64,000 bases of DNA from Hyunsoonleella pacifica (GTDB taxonomy: Bacteria > Bacteroidota > Bacteroidia > Flavobacteriales > Flavobacteriaceae): the NCBI RefSeq assembly GCF_004310335.1, contig NZ_SIRS01000006.1:222297-286296 (forward strand), in the 5' to 3' direction. This document shows positions 51,018 to 60,120 of this stretch, piece by piece. A model generated the notes under the pieces. It made no database searches and had not been told where the DNA came from. It saw only the letters and a list, made by a program, of their open reading frames with translations. Position numbers and translations under genes: made by a program. How positions within the stretch are numbered: the stretch's first letter is position 1; each line of letters opens with the position of its first letter.

Positions 51018-51713
51018 CTAACTTAACCGCGCCAAATAATCAAAATGCTCCCCTTCTAAAACTAGTTTACATTGTAACCCAACAGACTCACAAGCCAATT
51101 TTAAAGTATCAAAATCTAAATACAACCATTTCATTGGGAGTTCCTTTTCGCCTTTGTAGCTAATAAAATAATCTAACTCGCCATGGTAGTTTGCATTAGT
51201 ATCCATCCAAAAACCACCATCTTCATCTTCATACATATATGTAATGTCAGAAGAATCAATTAGTATTTGTCCGTTAGTGTTCAACAAAGATTTTAAGTGT
51301 TTCAAATGTTTAGAAACCTGTTGTAATTCTTGAAAAACACCAGTGCCGTTCATTAAGAGAAAAACAGTGTCAAACGTTTCGGTTTCATCAAGAATATTTA
51401 AAACTTCAGCAAGCAAAACACCTCTTTGTTTTGCAACAGCAATAGCACCTTGTGAAATATCAATCGCTTTTACTTCCAAACCTTTTTCTTGTAGATACAA
51501 ACTATGGTTGCCAGCACCACAGCCCACATCTAAAACCTTCCCTTTTGCTAGTTGTAAAGCCTTTTGTTCCAGCTTAGGCATTTCAGCATAACAACGAAAT
51601 AAATAGGATAGTGGTAGTATATCTTCAGAAGAAATATTGGTGGAAGTAACAATGTCTTCAGTGTAATTTCCGTTATGATAATCCAATAAGGCCTTTCCGA
51701 AAATATCTTTCAT
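51018..51713 (-). CDS. Class I SAM-dependent methyltransferase
   Basis: 231 residues. The SAM loop GKVLDVGCGAGNHSLYLQ near residue 58, acidic loop EVKAIDISQGAIAVAKQRG and FDTVFLLMNGTGVFQEL define a class I methyltransferase of the UbiE/TehB-like type. Substrate unknown. Divergent from the YkgJ gene. Confidence 0.9.
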   Translation of the reverse strand: MKDIFGKALLDYHNGNYTEDIVTSTNISSEDILPLSYLFRCYAEMPKLEQKALQLAKGKVLDVGCGAGNHSLYLQEKGLEVKAIDISQGAIAVAKQRGVLLAEVLNILDETETFDTVFLLMNGTGVFQELQQVSKHLKHLKSLLNTNGQILIDSSDITYMYEDEDGGFWMDTNANYHGELDYFISYKGEKELPMKWLYLDFDTLKLACESVGLQCKLVLEGEHFDYLARLS

Positions 51714-51810
51714 TATTAATAGTTGAATGTAGAAAGTTACAAGTTTAAAGTTTCAAATAGATTAAAATGAGAATCTAACCTATCTAAAACATCTAATAAA
51801 TCTAAATGTC

Positions 51811-51818
51811 TAATTTTG
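51811..51818 (+). promoter_or_regulatory. -7 element of the YkgJ-type gene
   Basis: TAATTTTG ends 4 bases before the ATG at 51823, so the transcript would start at or next to the start codon (leaderless mRNA). Confidence 0.5.
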
Positions 51819-51822
51819 TACT

Positions 51823-52314
51823 ATGCAAGACATCATAAATAGCCTTCCAAAACGCGCCAAAGATAAGCATAACGCCAATAAAAAATTCTTTGCAAAACTT
51901 AAAAAGAAACCTCCAAAGAATTTAGACTATATAATGCAGGAGTTGCATGAAGAAGAATTTAGACGCACCGATTGTTTAGAATGTGCCAACTGCTGTAAAA
52001 CCACTGGACCTTTATTTACAGATAAAGATATAGAACGCATCTCTAAATTTTTTAAGCTAAAACCACAACAATTTATAGCGCAATATTTGAGAGTAGACGA
52101 AGATAACGATTACGTACTGCAAAGTGTACCATGTACGTTTTTAGGGGCAGATAATTATTGTTCTATTTATGATGTGCGCCCCAAAGCATGCCGGGAATTT
52201 CCACATACTGATAGAAAAAAGTTTCAACAAATTTCAAATTTAACATTAAAAAACATAGCCATTTGCCCAGCAGCGTTTAATATTGTAGAGGCTATGAAAC
52301 AACAAATTAAGTAG
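51823..52314 (+). CDS. YkgJ family cysteine cluster protein
   Basis: 163 residues. The clustered cysteines CLECANCCKTTGPLF, VPCTFLGADNYCSIYDVRPKAC and a late AICPAAF are the pattern of the YkgJ/Fe-S-or-Zn-cluster family (CxxCxxCC...C...C). Function unknown. Its promoter leaves no leader. Confidence 0.88.
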   Translation: MQDIINSLPKRAKDKHNANKKFFAKLKKKPPKNLDYIMQELHEEEFRRTDCLECANCCKTTGPLFTDKDIERISKFFKLKPQQFIAQYLRVDEDNDYVLQSVPCTFLGADNYCSIYDVRPKACREFPHTDRKKFQQISNLTLKNIAICPAAFNIVEAMKQQIK

Positions 52315-52318
52315 TTAT

Positions 52319-52346
52319 AAATAAACTATGCACGCATAGTTTATTT
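52319..52346. promoter_or_regulatory. Perfect 13-bp hairpin between YkgJ and hydroxylase genes
   Basis: AAATAAACTATGC and GCATAGTTTATTT around AC. It starts 5 bases after the YkgJ stop, which suits a terminator with an A/T flank, but there is no long T run, and a -7-like TACCTTTA follows within 25 bases, so an operator of the next gene is also possible. Confidence 0.6.
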
Positions 52347-52380
52347 AAGATTTGTACCTTTAGCAAAACTAATTTTTACT

Positions 52381-53217
52381 ATGGAGGCAATTTTTGACTA
52401 TTTCGAAACCATACCATCGCTCCATCGAGCGCTCATCATTGTTGGAGGCCTAACTTTTTTCTGGCTGTTAGAGGGTATTATGCCACTGTTTGGTAAACCC
52501 TATAAAAAATGGAAACATGCTGTACCCAATATTTTCTTTACGTTAACTACGATTTTAGTTAATTTACCATTAGCTTTTTTTCTTTTAAAAACTTCAGATT
52601 GGGTAGCCGCAAATAACTTTGGTATTTTAAATTGGTTGCCCGAAATACCATTGTGGTTATATACGATTATTGGTTTGTTTCTTATGGATTTTGTAGGCGC
52701 CTATTTACCTCATTTAGTAGAACATAAAGTTAAACCGCTTTGGATGGTACATTTGGTACACCACACCGATCATAATGTAGATACCACCACAGCAAATCGT
52801 CATCATCCACTTGAGAGTGTAATTCGTTACGTATTTACTCTAGTTGGGGTGCTTGTAATTGGTACGCCCATAGCCTTGGTAATGCTGTATCAATCCCTAT
52901 CGGTCGTAGCCACACAATTTAATCATGCTAATATTAAACTACCTAAAAAGTTGGATGATATTTTAAGCTATGTTATTGTTTCTCCAGATATGCACAAGGT
53001 ACACCACCATTACCGGTTACCTTATACAGACTCTAATTATGGTAACATCTTTTCGGTTTGGGATAGGTTGTGCGGTACGTTTATGAAATTAGATCCTGAA
53101 AAAATAGTGTATGGCGTAGATGTATTTCCAGACGAAAAAAAGAATGGACATATTGGCGAGTTGTTAAAACAGCCCTTTCAAAAATATGATAAGCCTACTA
53201 TGGATGCCGATACATAA
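52381..53217 (+). CDS. Sterol desaturase / fatty acid hydroxylase family protein
   Basis: 278 residues, integral membrane diiron enzyme. Four membrane segments and the His clusters HLVEHKVKPLWMVHLVHHTD, NRHHPLE and HKVHHHYRLPY, with the order expected for the family. Possible substrates are hydroxy fatty acids or carotenoids; none can be chosen from the context. Confidence 0.9.
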   Translation: MEAIFDYFETIPSLHRALIIVGGLTFFWLLEGIMPLFGKPYKKWKHAVPNIFFTLTTILVNLPLAFFLLKTSDWVAANNFGILNWLPEIPLWLYTIIGLFLMDFVGAYLPHLVEHKVKPLWMVHLVHHTDHNVDTTTANRHHPLESVIRYVFTLVGVLVIGTPIALVMLYQSLSVVATQFNHANIKLPKKLDDILSYVIVSPDMHKVHHHYRLPYTDSNYGNIFSVWDRLCGTFMKLDPEKIVYGVDVFPDEKKNGHIGELLKQPFQKYDKPTMDADT

Positions 53218-53260
53218 ATCGGGTATTTAGTCACTACCATAAAGTAAAGCCTAAAAGCAA

Positions 53261-54538
53261 CTAAGGATAAATTAAATATTTACTACGAGTCACTTTAAAG
53301 GCGTCCAAATCCTCTTGCCATGATGCTTTTATATCTTTTTCAGATAAACCAGATTCTATTTGTTTTTGAAGTATTGTAGTACCTGCATGTGTTGTAAAGT
53401 TGGCAGTATTAAAAAATTTGGATTTATCTGTTGCGCTTTCATATGCTTTAATAACCCATTTTAATGTCATTCCTTCAACACCCGCATCTTTTAAATCTTC
53501 TCCATAGCACAAGGTGTTTTTATGTTTAGGGTATTTCGCTCCAAAATTAGGAACAGGAGTATACTCAAAAGTCATGGTGTCTTTATCTAAAAAAGGTGCG
53601 CCATACCTTTGAAATTGAAACTCAGTACCTCTACCTGCATTTATATTAGTACCTTCAAATAAACCCAAACTGGGGTATAGTTTTATAGACTGATTGTTAG
53701 GTAAGTTAGGAGAAGGCCTAATAGGCAAACTATAAAAAGTATCGCGTGTGTAGTTTTTAATAGGTATCACAGTAATATCGCATTGTAATGCATTAGCTAA
53801 CCATTTCTCTCCATTAATCATTTTAGCATATTCGCCAATAGTCATACCGTGTACTAAAGGTATGGGATGCATGCCAAGAAAACTTTGATGCTCAATTTTA
53901 AGCGTAGGTCCATCAACATAATGTCCATTAGGGTTTGGTCTATCTAATACTAGTACTGGAATTCCAGCTTCAGCACAAGCTTCCATGACATTATGTAATG
54001 TAGAAATGTAGGTGTAAAATCTAACGCCAACATCTTGAATATCAAATACAATAATATCTAAATTATCTAAAGCTTCAAGGGTTGGTTTTTTGTGCTTTCC
54101 ATGTAGAGAAATTAGAGGAAGTTTCGTTTTAGTATCAATACCATCAGCAACATTAGCACCCGCATCTGCCTTTCCACGAAACCCATGTTCTGGTGCAAAT
54201 ACTTTTTTTACATCAATATTTAAACTCAAAAGAGAATCTACTATATGTTTATAGCTAGGTATTTCAGTTTTCAGTCTATGGTCAGTAAAAATTACTGAAG
54301 TCTGATTTGCCACAACCCCAACACGTTTTCCTTTTAAAAGCGGTAAATACAATACCGTTTGATTTGCTCCAACAGTAACTAAAGTATCATTAAGGGAGGA
54401 GTTAGATATCTCATTGTTAAATCCTAATTCTGTTTCATGTTTTCCGTCATTTGTTTTCTTTACATTACCACAAGAAATTAACATCAAAACAAATAATAAA
54501 ACAGTATTTTTGAAACAAGTAAACGTTATATAAAGCAT
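53261..54538 (-). CDS. namZ: Exo-beta-N-acetylmuramidase NamZ-like lipoprotein (DUF1343)
   Basis: 425 residues. Signal sequence with lipobox LISC (Cys23). DUF1343 hallmarks: KGKRVGVVANQTSV, KVFAPEHGFRGKADAGA, DIIVFDIQDVGVRFYTYIST, VLDRPNPNG, RGTEFQFQRYGAPF. The family includes NamZ, which removes N-acetylmuramic acid from muropeptide ends in peptidoglycan recycling. The start codon shares base 54538 with the start of the divergent permease gene, so both promoters lie inside coding DNA. Confidence 0.88.
   Translation of the reverse strand: MLYITFTCFKNTVLLFVLMLISCGNVKKTNDGKHETELGFNNEISNSSLNDTLVTVGANQTVLYLPLLKGKRVGVVANQTSVIFTDHRLKTEIPSYKHIVDSLLSLNIDVKKVFAPEHGFRGKADAGANVADGIDTKTKLPLISLHGKHKKPTLEALDNLDIIVFDIQDVGVRFYTYISTLHNVMEACAEAGIPVLVLDRPNPNGHYVDGPTLKIEHQSFLGMHPIPLVHGMTIGEYAKMINGEKWLANALQCDITVIPIKNYTRDTFYSLPIRPSPNLPNNQSIKLYPSLGLFEGTNINAGRGTEFQFQRYGAPFLDKDTMTFEYTPVPNFGAKYPKHKNTLCYGEDLKDAGVEGMTLKWVIKAYESATDKSKFFNTANFTTHAGTTILQKQIESGLSEKDIKASWQEDLDAFKVTRSKYLIYP
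54505..54512 (+). promoter_or_regulatory. -7 element of the permease gene, inside namZ
   Basis: TATTTTTG, 25 bases before the TTG start at 54538, within the signal-peptide codons of the divergent NamZ gene. Confidence 0.5.
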
Positions 54539-55773
54539 TGAATTACGAGTATTTTATAGCAAAACGCATTATTGGTGGTAAAGCGTATAAAAGTAGCATT
54601 TCGGCACCAATAATAAAAATTGGTATAGCAGCCATTGCAATTGGTATGTTAGTAATGATGATTGCTATAGCTACAGGAATTGGGCTACAAGAAAAAATAC
54701 GGGAAAAAGTAGTGGCTTTTAATGGGCATGCCACTATTACTAATTATGATAGTAATATCTCGCAAGAAAGTATAGTGCCCATCTCTAAAACACAAGAATT
54801 TTATCCTGAGTTTAAGGCAGTGGAAGGTATAACTCATATACAAGCTGTAGCTACAAAATTTGGAGTAATTAGAACCGAAATCGATTTTGAAGGAGCCGTT
54901 TTAAAAGGTGTAGGTAGTGATTATAATTGGCAATATTTTAAAGCGTTTTTGGTAGAAGGTTGCATTCCAAGTTTTGAGAAGAAATGGAGTGAAGAGGTGT
55001 TAATTTCAGAATATTTAGTTAAACGTTTAGGGCTTCGTTTGGGCGATAAATTTCAAATGCATTTCTTGAAAGATGATACTGAAAAACCACCAAATATCAT
55101 CACTTTTGAGATTGTTGGAATTTACAATTCCAGATTTCAGGATTTTGATGAAACTTATCTTATTGGAAATTTAAGACACATACAGCGGATAAATAAATGG
55201 AAGGAGGACGAAATAGGGAATTTTGAAGTGTTTATTGAGGACTACAATGATATAGAACGTATGGGTGTAGAAATTTTTCAAAATACACCATCAACATTAA
55301 ATACTTCTACTATTAACGAAAAGTTTTACTCCATTATAGAATGGGTTAAAATATTTGATAAAAACATCTATGGTATTATTGGTATCATGATTCTTGTAGC
55401 AGGTATTAATATGATTACGGCTTTACTGGTTCTAATACTAGAGCGTACCCAAATGATAGGTATTTTAAAAGCCTTAGGAAGTTCCAATTGGAGTATAAGA
55501 AAAGTATTTTTATACAATGCCTCTTACTTAATAGTATTAGGTTTGTTTTGGGGTAATGTTTTAGGTGTGAGTATACTTTTAGCACAAAAATATTTTAAAG
55601 TTTTAGAAATGAATCCAGATGTATATTACGTTACAGAAGCTCCAGTATATATTAATTGGAGTTATATTTTAGGATTAAATATCGGTACGTTATTATTATG
55701 TTTATTAATGCTTTTGGTGCCTTCTTATATTATTACTAAAATTTCTCCTGTGAAGGCTATTCGGTTTGAGTAG
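54538..55773 (+). CDS. LolC/LolE-like ABC transporter permease
   Basis: 411 residues from a TTG start; MNYEYFIAKRIIGGKAYKSS matches the usual N terminus of flavobacterial homologues. MacB/FtsX topology: one N-terminal helix (IGIAAIAIGMLVMMIAIATG), a periplasmic domain (about residues 45-260), then three helices with LILERTQMIGILKALGSSNW typical of lipoprotein-releasing permeases. The 3' end exists a second time as a fragment at 57451-57507. Confidence 0.9.
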   Translation: MNYEYFIAKRIIGGKAYKSSISAPIIKIGIAAIAIGMLVMMIAIATGIGLQEKIREKVVAFNGHATITNYDSNISQESIVPISKTQEFYPEFKAVEGITHIQAVATKFGVIRTEIDFEGAVLKGVGSDYNWQYFKAFLVEGCIPSFEKKWSEEVLISEYLVKRLGLRLGDKFQMHFLKDDTEKPPNIITFEIVGIYNSRFQDFDETYLIGNLRHIQRINKWKEDEIGNFEVFIEDYNDIERMGVEIFQNTPSTLNTSTINEKFYSIIEWVKIFDKNIYGIIGIMILVAGINMITALLVLILERTQMIGILKALGSSNWSIRKVFLYNASYLIVLGLFWGNVLGVSILLAQKYFKVLEMNPDVYYVTEAPVYINWSYILGLNIGTLLLCLLMLLVPSYIITKISPVKAIRFE

Positions 55774-55917
55774 TTTGTGTGTGTTTTGTTAATGATATTC
55801 TTCATGCCTTTATGATTTATGTAGCTCATTAATAAGTGTTTAGAAAGTAATGTGATGTTATTCTATATACCCATAATAAGTGTTTTAACGCTATCTTATC
55901 AATATAAATAGTCTTTA

Positions 55918-57282
55918 CTACTCTTTATCATAGTAGGAATCCTTACCTATTAAAACTTCTTTCCCATCAATATAGCCATAAATTTTGCTGTGAGAAAATC
56001 TAGGTCGTCTATGAGTAATAGAATCATAGATAAATTTTGTTGTAGGCTTGCAGGTTTTTATATCTAATAAACCATACTTATTATTTTTTCTAAATCCATA
56101 AAACCGTTTAAAGCCTTCATATATCTTAGCGTTATAAAAATCATCAAAGATGTAATCCGTAATTTTTTTCCCATTCAGATCAAAAATTGCAAATCTTGAG
56201 TCTTTTTCTGCTACTATATTAAATTTTGACACATATAAATTTGAAAATTCTGTGTTAAGAATTTTTTCTCCCTTACTATTAATTAAACCATAATCACTGT
56301 CTTTTTGGGTAAGATAAAAACCATTAGTTTCGTAATCTATAGAATCATAAATGATATCTGTTAAAAATTCTCCTTTAACATTAAGAATAGCGAATTTATT
56401 TTCTTTCTCAACTATAATTTGTGGATAGCCCCTTTTTTGTATTTGTTTTATATCGTCATATAAAAAAGGAAGGATCTTTTTTTCATTATAATCTAACAAT
56501 CCAAATTTGCCATTTTGCTTTGCTCTAACTAGAGAACCATGCTTAAAAGGAAACAAATGTTGGTAGTTACAAGATATATTTATTTTTTTGTCACTAACAC
56601 TTTTAAGACCACAATTGTCTGATTTATCAAAAACTATAAACAAGTCTCTTATAAAAAACGAAGGTTTAATTTTTTCATATTTAAAAGGTATTAATACAAC
56701 TTGATTTTTAACCACTCCCCATAAACCATTTTTTTTTGCAGAAGTATATAAATAATTGTTATGAAATAAAACATCTTCATATTTATTATCTGCCAAAATT
56801 GTTCCTTCATCTGTAATTAAGCCAACTTTTTCATTTATGTAAGATTTAAAGTTAAGGTGATAGCTGGGGGTGTGTAAACTATCATATTTATTTTCTATAA
56901 CTTCTTTCATTCGACGATGATCGAATATTCCATAACCTTTGTTTGTTAAGGTTTTGTCGTAGCCAAAATGTCGAGAATATGCAGAAACAATAACTTCATC
57001 ATATTTAAAAGGGACTAATACTTTATTTTGATAATTTATATAACCTAATTTACCTTTCTTAGCCACGTATAAAGTGTCTTTAGTCGTTTTATAAATGGTA
57101 TCGTATATAAATGGAATTAAAGTTTCGTTTTTTTTGTTTACAGTTCCATATTTATTTTTTCTTTTTACAATTTTTCCATAATCAATTTTGTTTTCGGTTT
57201 CTATCTGGTAAAGTTCAATAATATCTTGGCAATAAGTATTACAGTAAGTAAGTATTATAAAAATAGTTAATAGGGCTTTCAT
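55918..57282 (-). CDS. WG-repeat protein, exported
   Basis: 454 residues. Signal peptide KALLTIFIILTYCNTYCQ, then tandem WG repeats from residue 30 to the end (KNKYGTVNKKNETLIPFIYD, KGKLGYINYQNKVLVPFKYD, KNGLWGVVKNQVVLIPFKYE, NGKFGLLDYNEKKILPFLYD). They form beta structures likely to bind proteins or glycans outside the cell or in the periplasm. It occupies the left unit of an old tandem duplication. Confidence 0.9.
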   Translation of the reverse strand: MKALLTIFIILTYCNTYCQDIIELYQIETENKIDYGKIVKRKNKYGTVNKKNETLIPFIYDTIYKTTKDTLYVAKKGKLGYINYQNKVLVPFKYDEVIVSAYSRHFGYDKTLTNKGYGIFDHRRMKEVIENKYDSLHTPSYHLNFKSYINEKVGLITDEGTILADNKYEDVLFHNNYLYTSAKKNGLWGVVKNQVVLIPFKYEKIKPSFFIRDLFIVFDKSDNCGLKSVSDKKINISCNYQHLFPFKHGSLVRAKQNGKFGLLDYNEKKILPFLYDDIKQIQKRGYPQIIVEKENKFAILNVKGEFLTDIIYDSIDYETNGFYLTQKDSDYGLINSKGEKILNTEFSNLYVSKFNIVAEKDSRFAIFDLNGKKITDYIFDDFYNAKIYEGFKRFYGFRKNNKYGLLDIKTCKPTTKFIYDSITHRRPRFSHSKIYGYIDGKEVLIGKDSYYDKE

Positions 57283-57407
57283 TATAAAGGGTTTAATTTA
57301 AATGTAGTCTTGTTAATGTTTGGTGATTTTATTGGATATTCATCTTTTAAAGTGATGTATATATGAAGTTACAGAAAGTGCGAGAAGATTTATGTAAAGT
57401 TAAGATC

Positions 57408-57448
57408 TAATTTCCTTCAATATCGCTAATATGATGTTTAAACACTTT
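57408..57448 (-). pseudogene. 3'-end fragment of a DUF2721 gene
   Basis: On the minus strand the codons read KVFKHHISDIEGN then TAG, against KAFEHHISDIEGK at the end of the intact gene at 58131. About 40 bases survive. It ends within 3 bases of the start of the permease fragment. Confidence 0.75.
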
Positions 57449-57450
57449 TA

Positions 57451-57507
57451 GTGTCTTCTTATATTATAACTAAGATTTCTCCAGTTAAAGTGATTTGGTT
57501 TGAATGA
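57451..57507 (+). pseudogene. 3'-end fragment of the LolC/E-like permease gene
   Basis: Codons VSSYIITKISPVKVIWFE then TGA match VPSYIITKISPVKAIRFE at the end of the permease gene (55773). Similarity continues about 30 bases past the stop (GTTTTGTTAA). With the adjacent DUF2721 fragment it forms the joint of a tandem duplication. Confidence 0.8.
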
Positions 57508-57575
57508 TTTTTGAAGAGTTTTGTTAACGATTCATATAATTTCGTTTTATTATTACTTGTGTAGTTAGGCTTTTG

Positions 57576-58028
57576 TTATTTGTTTGATTCATCTTTTAGT
57601 TTATTTATTTCACTTATCAGATCAAAATCAGAGAAATGTAGAATAAATCCATTAATATCTCTCATTACAAATTCTTTTGCCCCATTATATTCAGTAATTC
57701 CAAAAGGTCTAATTATATCCGTTTTATCCTTAATCTCTTCGTACCACTCAGAAATATTGTCTACTCGGCACCATAGAGTTAGCGCTCCCCCTGTATTATA
57801 CTCCTGTAGTTCTGGAAATTCTTTAGTCAATGATTTTTTGCTTTGAAAGAATAACTCAATATTATCTCTCTTAACGTATGCCCAATAAGCAATTCCTTTT
57901 TCAGTAGATTTATATAAAACGTTAAATCCAATATTAGTGTAAAAATCAAGAGTATTATCTACACTGTCGACCATCAAATTATTTGAAATGGACTTTAGAG
58001 TACTAGTTGTTGGTTTTTCTTCAATCAT
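57576..58028 (-). CDS. Glyoxalase/bleomycin-resistance (VOC) family protein
   Basis: 150 residues. SNNLMVDSVDNTLDFYTNIG at the N terminus, GIAYWAYVKRDNIELFFQSK, and the C-terminal GAKEFVMRDINGFILHFSDF give the two beta-alpha-beta-beta-beta modules of the VOC fold; Glu and His metal-ligand candidates are present. Function could be antibiotic binding or an unrelated dioxygenase-like role. Lies in the right unit of the tandem duplication. Confidence 0.87.
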   Translation of the reverse strand: MIEEKPTTSTLKSISNNLMVDSVDNTLDFYTNIGFNVLYKSTEKGIAYWAYVKRDNIELFFQSKKSLTKEFPELQEYNTGGALTLWCRVDNISEWYEEIKDKTDIIRPFGITEYNGAKEFVMRDINGFILHFSDFDLISEINKLKDESNK

Positions 58029-58130
58029 GTTTCTTAATAGCTGTTTTAATAAACTAGAATTTTGTAGATATTTTTGGTTAATAGGCTTAGATTCTTTAAC
58101 AAAGTTACTGTTTTTTTGTATGAAAAAATC

Positions 58131-58526
58131 TTATTTCCCTTCAATATCACTAATATGATGTTCAAATGCTTTTACCGAAATTTGTATCTCTAAAATTAAT
58201 AACGACAACGATGCTATGAGTAGTAATAGAGCGATACCAAATATCCATGTTGCTATCGTTTGTTGTTGTATGTAAATTAAAAACATAGTAACAACGCATA
58301 GTAAAAGACTGCTAATTCCCAATATTTGCATAGTCCTTGTAAGATAAAGACGCTTTTTTATATTTTGTATTTGTGCAATTAGTGTAGCATCTTTATTTAG
58401 TAAATATTTATCGTATAACGTTCTAACAACCGCAGTGTAGGCTAAAAACCGGTTTGTATATGCTAACATAATTAACGAAATAGCCGAAAATAGTACTGCA
58501 GGTGTAGTAAGTGTCAATTCTTCCAT
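58131..58526 (-). CDS. DUF2721 membrane protein
   Basis: 131 residues. Three hydrophobic segments (LTTPAVLFSAISLIMLAYTN, MQILGISSLLLCVVTMFLIY, WIFGIALLLLIASLSLLILE) and the cytoplasmic RLYLTRTMQ stretch match DUF2721. Function unknown. A copy of its last 13 codons is found at 57408-57448. Confidence 0.87.
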   Translation of the reverse strand: MEELTLTTPAVLFSAISLIMLAYTNRFLAYTAVVRTLYDKYLLNKDATLIAQIQNIKKRLYLTRTMQILGISSLLLCVVTMFLIYIQQQTIATWIFGIALLLLIASLSLLILEIQISVKAFEHHISDIEGK

Positions 58527-58580
58527 AATTTCTGTAAAAAAACTACTTCAAAGTTAATTAAGATTTTATATTTTCGGCAT

Positions 58581-59852
58581 GTGCAAGAAGATTTTCTACA
58601 TTATATCTGGAAACATAGTAAGTTTTCTACAATCAATTTAAAAACTTCAGATGAAGAAGTCATAAATATCATATCAAACGGACAGCATAACTTAAATGCA
58701 GGTCCAGACTTTTTTAATGCCCAAATTAGAATTGGAACACAACTTTGGGCAGGTAATGTAGAGATTCACGTAAAATCTTCAGACTGGTTTTTACACAATC
58801 ATGAACAAGATAAAAACTATGATAATGTAATTTTACATGTAGTATGGGAACATGATGCAGATGTATTTAGAAAAGATAATTCCACAATACCAACATTGGT
58901 TTTAAAAGAGGTTGTGTCTGTCACGGCATTAAATAATTACAATAAGCTTATACATGCAAATAGAAATTGGATAAATTGTGAAAATGATATTGACAATGTA
59001 GATGATTTTACCATTACCCACTGGTTAGAACGTTTGTATTTGGAACGTTTAGAACGAAAATCTATCGAAGTTGTTCAGCTTTTAGAAGCCTCCAAAAATA
59101 ACTGGGAAGCCGTACTGTTTAAAATGTTAGCAAAAAGTTTTGGTTTAAAAGTTAATGGTACTGCATTTTTAAGTTTAGCCAATTCTTTCGATTTTTCAAT
59201 ATTAAGAAAATCACAGTCAAAACCTGTATTGTTAGAATCTCTTTTATTCGGACAATCAAAATTATTGGAGGACACCATTGAAGAACCTTATTATCAAACA
59301 CTACAACAGGAATATCAATATTTAAAACAAAAGTTTTCATTAAATAATAAATTGGTAGTAGCACCTTCTTTTTTTAGATTACGCCCCAATAATTTTCCAA
59401 CAATAAGGCTATCGCAGCTGGCTAATTTGTATGCAAATCATCAAAATTTATTTTCAAAAATTATAGAAGCAACGTCTTCAGAAGATATTAAAGATATATT
59501 TAATGTAGGAAGTTCAGCGTTTTGGAATACACATTACACGTTTTACAAATCTTCAAAAGATTCAAAAAAAATAATCTCAAAATCATTTATAGATTTATTA
59601 ATTATAAACACCTTGATACCTTTAAAATTTAGTTATTCAAAATATAAAGGAGGATCAAACGAAGAGGCTATATTAGAATTAATTTCACAAATTCCTTCAG
59701 AAAAAAATAAAATTGTAGAAAAATTTAATACTATAAAAAAAGTATCAGAAAACGCATTACAGTCGCAAGCACTAATTCAGCTAAAAAATGAATATTGCAA
59801 TAAAAACCAATGCCTAAAATGTGCTATTGGTAATAAACTTTTAAACCGTTAA
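58581..59852 (+). CDS. DUF2851 family protein
   Basis: 423 residues from GTG; an ATG two bases earlier is in another frame. QEDFLHYIWKHSKFS at the start, NLNAGPDFFNAQIRIG, WAGNVEIHVKSSDWFLHNH, NVILHVVWEHD and the C-terminal CNKNQCLKCAIGN mark DUF2851, which is nearly universal in Bacteroidota; function unknown. The NVEIH and WHxH-like blocks suggest a nuclease-like core, by impression only. Followed by PspC and K+ channel genes on the same strand. Confidence 0.9.
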   Translation: MQEDFLHYIWKHSKFSTINLKTSDEEVINIISNGQHNLNAGPDFFNAQIRIGTQLWAGNVEIHVKSSDWFLHNHEQDKNYDNVILHVVWEHDADVFRKDNSTIPTLVLKEVVSVTALNNYNKLIHANRNWINCENDIDNVDDFTITHWLERLYLERLERKSIEVVQLLEASKNNWEAVLFKMLAKSFGLKVNGTAFLSLANSFDFSILRKSQSKPVLLESLLFGQSKLLEDTIEEPYYQTLQQEYQYLKQKFSLNNKLVVAPSFFRLRPNNFPTIRLSQLANLYANHQNLFSKIIEATSSEDIKDIFNVGSSAFWNTHYTFYKSSKDSKKIISKSFIDLLIINTLIPLKFSYSKYKGGSNEEAILELISQIPSEKNKIVEKFNTIKKVSENALQSQALIQLKNEYCNKNQCLKCAIGNKLLNR

Positions 59853-59889
59853 ACTTTTAAAAGAATAAACTAAAGGTTAACTTGCACTA

Positions 59890-60117
59890 ATGAATGTATT
59901 TTACAGAATATTACTGTTTTTACAAAAACATGGATACCATGTATGCCAGCGTATTGCAGACCGTTTTGGTATTAGAGCCAAAGTAGTACGCACATCGTTT
60001 ATGTATATCACTTTTGTAACCGTAGGTTTTGGTTTTGCAGTGTACATGTTTTTAGCATTCTGGATGCGCATAAAAGATTTAATTTACACCAAGCGTTCAT
60101 CGGTTTTTGACCTATAA
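59890..60117 (+). CDS. PspC-domain membrane protein
   Basis: 75 residues. RIADRFGIRAKVVRTSFMYI followed by a membrane helix (TFVTVGFGFAVYMFLAFWM) is the PspC domain, associated with envelope stress. It starts 37 bases after DUF2851 and ends 3 bases before the channel gene. Confidence 0.85.
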   Translation: MNVFYRILLFLQKHGYHVCQRIADRFGIRAKVVRTSFMYITFVTVGFGFAVYMFLAFWMRIKDLIYTKRSSVFDL

Positions 60118-60120
60118 TTA

